Under the pieces are notes generated by a model. It was not told the DNA's origin. It made no database searches and saw only the letters and a program-made list of their open reading frames with translations. A stretch of 64,000 nucleotides of DNA from Ehretia macrophylla. Lineage: Eukaryota; Streptophyta; Magnoliopsida; Boraginales; Ehretiaceae. The stretch covers positions 27,863,498 to 27,927,497 of the forward strand of contig CM075767.1 in NCBI GenBank assembly GCA_037974665.1, given 5' to 3'. Of this stretch, positions 60,021 through 64,000 are shown piece by piece. How positions within the stretch are numbered: the first letter of the stretch is position 1; each line of letters begins with the position of its first letter. Made by a program: the position numbers and the translations under genes.

Positions 60021-61889
60021 ATGTTTTATCCATTTGAGTTTTACTTCTCGTTAGAAGATGAGATGCTAAAAATGAAAGTGCTCGCAACACATACCGAAAG
60101 GGTACTAATTAAGCCGACCATTAATGACTAATTCGAACACCAGGAGTGGTCTGATCCTTTATTTGATTAGACCGCTTTTAGAAACAAAAAACAAAAGCAA
60201 ACTCTCATAGTTCGGAGCCCAGCTACAACTGCTTCTTCGTAAGTGAGGTGAGGTACTTCTTTCGGTTTGAATAGTAGGTCGCCCTTTTTTGGTTGAAGTA
60301 GCCACGACTTTAATCGTAGTCAGTTTAAACACATAAACCCAGTCCACTAGCAGCCATGTTGATCAAAATGACTAAGTTTAATGACTTTACCAGTCACTCG
60401 CCCTCGTATTAGAAGATTCTCTTACCCTGTGGTCGACATTCCATTCCTCTTAGTCGTAGGTGCTCGTTCTATTTTGATTTGAATGGGCCGGGTCTCCCAA
60501 AGTACATATGGCTTGCCCTTCGGGTATCTTGGTGATACAAACAAAGAAAAGATGATTTTTTATCACATCCCTCTCACTTAAAGCCCATCCTTACCAAAGG
60601 AGGAAATAGAAACGAATAATCTACCTTTTTTTTTTCCTTCCTCTTGATTCCTCTGACAATCAAGCTGCACTTCCTTCTAACAAGTGGCTGAGAGTTAGCA
60701 AGCAACCTTGGCCTCTTGACAAGAGGTTTACTATCCCCCTCATTTTCGATTCGTCCGCGGTACGACACCTTCACTCCAAGCTACGATCAGATTTGATTGG
60801 ATCTGGTCCTGTCTAACCCAGCCCCGAAACTTAGAACAACCAACCTCTTTGGACGGTAGAACAAGAAGAGGGGGAGTCGTACCCATTCTCTCTGGGGGCA
60901 CGAGCAGGAACATCCAAAACATTACAGACTGAATACATGTACATGATGTAACGACATATTCAAAAATACGTAATCCGATTTGATAGTCTGCCCGCAAAAA
61001 GAGTTTACCTACCGCATAACAATTCATTCTTGTGTGTATCGCGTGGGCCCATGTCTCCCGAACGATCATAGTACAGTCGCTCATCTAATATCAAATCAAT
61101 GGGTAGATCTCACTTCCCTTCCCCTAAAACATAGCCGGAAGGGATATCATATCCACAAAAGAGAGAGTATGGGCCCTTGCCTTTAATTTAGTTTAGACGC
61201 GGCTCAAATGCCTTTATGCTATAGGTTGTGTTAAGCATGCTTCTTTGACAGAAAACAAACTCTTTTTCCATGACAACAGTCGCGACTATAAAGGGGTGAG
61301 CAAAATTCAATAGAGACTCGAAGATGGGTTTATTAAGCGAAAGGCCAAATGCGGCATTGCTATCCATCCTACTATACCACCGAAGGGCGGTAGGAAAAGT
61401 TGCAAGGAGATAGTGCGGCTTTCTTTGTTCTAATGTTAGAGTGAGGGGCCCTATCTATCCGCCAATAGAGCTGGATTTTAGTGAAGATCCGATCATATGC
61501 TGCATGAGGGAGGGCCAGGTCAAGCAGACGATGACTGATAGGGAAGGGTCTAGCTAGTCTATGCTCCAGCAATTTAGGTAGAATTTTTCTTAGCCATAAT
61601 GCAAGCAGGGTGAATTCTCGTCGAGGGCACTCTCCTTGGCCTAAATACTTGTATGGTACCTGCTTCTCTTTCAGCCTTTGATTGTCGTTCCTCTGCTGCT
61701 GCGGTTTCTGTTATTGCCGAGGGCACCTTTCAATTCCACAAGTGTGGGGACCACAACATTCACTTCATTGTGCTGCTTATTGCCCTACTTATTGTCGCTC
61801 TACCACTGGACTTTGTGTCTTCCTTTGAAATTCTCTTATTTCCCGGAAGAGAAAAAAACAAGACCTTTATTTTGCAATACTTAATATGG
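60021..61889. other. Mitochondrial-type DNA, part C, upstream of ccmFC
   Basis: Non-repetitive sequence continuous with the ccmFC start. Apart from an unidentified 114-codon frame (60740-61084) I recognise no gene, tRNA or rRNA. An open frame at 61653-61931 (plus) leads toward the Copia remnant and looks fortuitous. Confidence 0.6.
60740..61084 (-). CDS. Unidentified 114-codon open frame in the mitochondrial segment
   Basis: The frame begins with an ATG at 61082-61084 (MSDCTMIVRETWAHAIHTRM) and ends at 60740. The first ~65 residues have mixed, protein-like composition with a hydrophobic stretch around VVTSCTCIQSVMFWMFLLVP; the last third is less convincing. I cannot assign it to any mitochondrial gene family. 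It may be an anonymous mitochondrial ORF or chance; it would not be expected to work in a nuclear copy. Confidence 0.25.
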   Translation of the reverse strand: MSDCTMIVRETWAHAIHTRMNCYAVGKLFLRADYQIGLRIFEYVVTSCTCIQSVMFWMFLLVPPERMGTTPPLLVLPSKEVGCSKFRGWVRQDQIQSNLIVAWSEGVVPRTNRK

Positions 61890-62287
61890 TCAACTTTAGT
61901 GCAGAGGCAGAATACTGGGTTATGTCTGTAGCCACTAGTTAAGTGGTTTGGTTACGAAGGCTTCTATCTGATCTTGGGGTTCATCTCACCGCTGCAACGC
62001 CTCTTCATTTTGACAATAACAGCGCTCTTCAGATTGCAACCAACCCTGTCGTTAATAAGCATACCAATAATAAATGAAGTGTCTTTACCCTTATATATAT
62101 AATAAAAAAGGGCGCTTCACTCGCGAGAAGTGCTTGAATTAAAAGACAACCCTTTATTTTGCCTTAAATGAGTATGGCCTTCAGATTGCAGATTTGTTCA
62201 CCAAGTCTCACACTCGTGCTCGGCATAAATTCTTGGTGGACAAACTCTCGCTTCTTGACCTTTCATTTGTTTGAGTTTGAGGGGGAG
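61890..62287 (+). pseudogene. Ty1/Copia RNase H end with polypurine tract
   Basis: The plus strand reads SAEAEYWVMSVATS, a stop, then VVWLRRLLSDLGVHLTAATP and DNNSALQIATNP, the classical C-terminal Copia RNase H. About 100 bp of unrelated sequence follows. Then come GLQIADLFTKSHTRARHKF and the polypurine tract GAGGGGGAG (62279-62287). It is a fragment with internal disruption and no upstream domains. Confidence 0.85.
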
Positions 62288-62460
62288 TGTAATATCATGT
62301 ATTATTATTAAGTTGTATGATGGCCCTTTCTGTCCTTGGCTTTCTTCTTGATTTGTATATGCCTGGGAAGTCAGATTTGATTTCATTGTCTTTAGTTTTA
62401 CTTAAAGAGCTTAAGCCCCTCTTTTCCAGTCAATGAAGATTCTTATTTTCCCAAAACCTG
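62288..62460 (+). repeat. Start of the Copia 3' LTR, end not defined
   Basis: TGTAATATCATG directly follows the polypurine tract, as a Copia LTR should. No second copy exists in the window to define its end, so the right border is approximate. Confidence 0.5.
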
Positions 62461-62829
62461 TCTCTTAAAGCTATAGCTATTAGAGACAACATATGATGGA
62501 GTGATGACGGCACATGAATCAGATCGGTGTGAATTTGACACCTCATGCATCCCCTGATGAATTTATTAGAATCTTGATCCGTCATATTCTTTTCGAATGA
62601 TATTTTTAGCGAGCATCTGGCTGTTGACATGTCCTCCGCATACGCAATAGCGCCCTGTAGCTTTCTTCGCTTCCTTTGATCAAAGATATTTTAAGTCTAA
62701 GTCGACCGATAAGCCCTTCATTATTATTAGTAAGATGGGGCGGAGAAGTATAAAGGTGCGAAACTTCTACCTGATGCATTCGAAGACTCGAGTTATCCCT
62801 CTCCTATCAAAATATCCATAACCACTTGC

Positions 62830-63610
62830 CTAAAAGTGCTTGATTCATGAGCTTTACAGGCCGGAGACCCAGACCTCTCTCCTCTTTTCTATCTTCCCAA
62901 ATGAAATCTCTCTTTATCTTTTTAATCCTTGCAGCCACCAACGATGGAATGGTAAATAATGAGAGAGAATATATAGGAAGGCTCGTTAACGAAAGGAAAA
63001 AACCTCTGTTGTGGATAAAAGGTTTAGTTTCCTACCTTTGGATAAATATATTTTAAACTATTCCAACAGAAAAGGGCAAGTCTCATCTCAAAGCATTCCA
63101 CCACCGGATCCCATATCGCCATAGAAGGTTAGTTAACGCCCAATGGGAGACCAAGATAGAAGGATGGAGGCAGCCCACCTTGCACCCCAAATCCATCGTG
63201 AGTTCCTCTATGTTGATCACCTCCCCTACTGCTAAGATATAACTTTAAATAAGGTTTCTCTTTATTCCTAAAACTGACTTGAACCAACGCAATGTACATC
63301 TAAGGAGTCTGAGCTGCAAATGATTGGCTTCACATAGGAAAATAGTGTCATCAGCAAACTGAAGGTGAGAGATAGGAGGCACCCTGGGCGACTGACAAGT
63401 GAAGAAGTCTCGTTTTGGCATGAATCGATTCCCAGTAGGGGTAATCATCCGAACAACTCCAGATTCTATTGATTCAGACCAACCGATCTGTTTCATACAA
63501 AAATGCAAATCTTCATAAATGGGATAGTTCATCAAGCTACTAATTTCTCGGGACTTTGCTCTCCGATGAAAGCCCTTTCGCTTGCTAAGCTCAAGAAAGA
63601 CGTTTCCCAA
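62830..63610 (-). pseudogene. LINE (non-LTR) reverse transcriptase fragment
   Basis: The minus-strand frame 63610-63245 contains ISHLQFADDTIFLC (FADD at 63358-63347), the RT catalytic box of plant L1-type LINEs, followed by a WFKSVLGIK-like stretch. After frame changes, RT C-terminal text returns at about 62990-62850: PIYSLSLFTIPSLVAARIKK, then RDFIWE. No endonuclease domain or poly(A) end was found. Like the Copia scraps, it is the kind of nuclear debris often housed in plant mitochondrial genomes. Confidence 0.82.
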
Positions 63611-64000
63611 CTAAACCCACTCTACTCTTAAAAAATAGCTCAAACTTGATCTTTGAAAGAATGTCCGAGAACTTTTCTTAAGTCAACTATTGTATATTCA
63701 GCAGCTGCATCCTTAGAATAGAGTAATGGATAACAAACTATGAATTACTTTTAATCCGTAACCTAGGGATGGAAAGAAACAACACTTTCTGATCAATGAA
63801 AGATCCTTTGAATATTGAGTGAGACTCTATTTCTTATTAATATAATTAATATAATAAACCCCATCCAGAATAGAAGAGGGGAACTATCTTCAAAGAGGAG
63901 AGTTGGAGGTTCCTTAAAATGGGTTGGTTTGGTTCTATTCAGAATGGGTTTTGCTGGTAATTTCTAGTTGGTCATGGAAATGCCGCGGGGGGTATGGCGA
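63611..64000. other. Mitochondrial-type DNA at the window end (no gene recognised)
   Basis: No long open frame, RNA gene or repeat is seen. The missing end of the E1 right LTR is not present here. Confidence 0.5.

Noticed and set aside
34433..64000. The idea that the window is a real mitochondrial genome carrying nuclear retrotransposons
   Set aside because: TSD-flanked nested LTR insertions and the disabled ccmFC favour the nucleus, although read depth would be the decisive test.
1..64000. CRISPR arrays, bacterial operons, phage or defence systems
   Set aside because: No spaced short direct repeats or prokaryotic gene organisation were seen; all long repeats are LTRs.

Overview
The window looks like plant nuclear DNA with no intact host gene. 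About 50 kb of the 64 kb is nested Ty3/gypsy LTR-retrotransposon sequence of the chromovirus type (Tekay/Del-like: gag-PR-RT-RH-INT plus a C-terminal chromodomain). The other ~13.6 kb is plant mitochondrial DNA, recognised by a decayed copy of the intron-containing cytochrome c maturation gene ccmFC. Retroelements with clean 5-bp target-site duplications (TSDs) sit inside this segment, and ccmFC carries a frameshift and a nonsense change. It is therefore best read as a nuclear insertion of mitochondrial DNA (NUMT), not as a mitochondrial genome. ccmFC with one group II intron indicates a seed plant, most likely an angiosperm; the species cannot be told.

Layout. 1-34432: element E1 (minus strand), which enters the window within its left LTR and is cut off in its right LTR at ~34432. 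E1 gag is split by two later insertions. E2 (6075-18033, same family, minus, TSD ggaag) has 3.57-kb LTRs and one gag-pol frame carrying nine stop codons. E3 (18720-30685, plus, TSD gttac) has 2.75-kb LTRs and no coding capacity, and it contains E4 (22999-27690, plus, TSD tgggg), with 1.8-kb LTRs around a 1.1-kb non-coding core. 34433-41552: mitochondrial DNA, part A, with a Copia RT scrap. 41553-44763: a solo LTR (imperfect TSD cttga/cttaa). 44764-47172: mitochondrial part B with ccmFC exon 2, its intron and most of exon 1. 47173-59905: a solo LTR of the E3 family (TSD gggca) that cut ccmFC exon 1, itself split by E5 (49661-59690, minus, TSD tttaa). 59906-64000: mitochondrial part C with the ccmFC start, a Copia RNase H/polypurine-tract scrap and a LINE RT scrap.

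Relations. E5 belongs to the same LTR family as E4 and keeps a nearly open pol frame, so it is the likely type of enzyme donor for E4. E3 and E4 share their non-coding interior although their LTRs differ. Most of the LTRs share a compact module (a CAACCTACTTTGTTG-like box, a 12-14 bp palindrome and a GTACATCCGGAGTACACCC-like box), the best candidate here for an undescribed cis-acting signal. No CRISPR array, operon, tRNA or rRNA gene was found.
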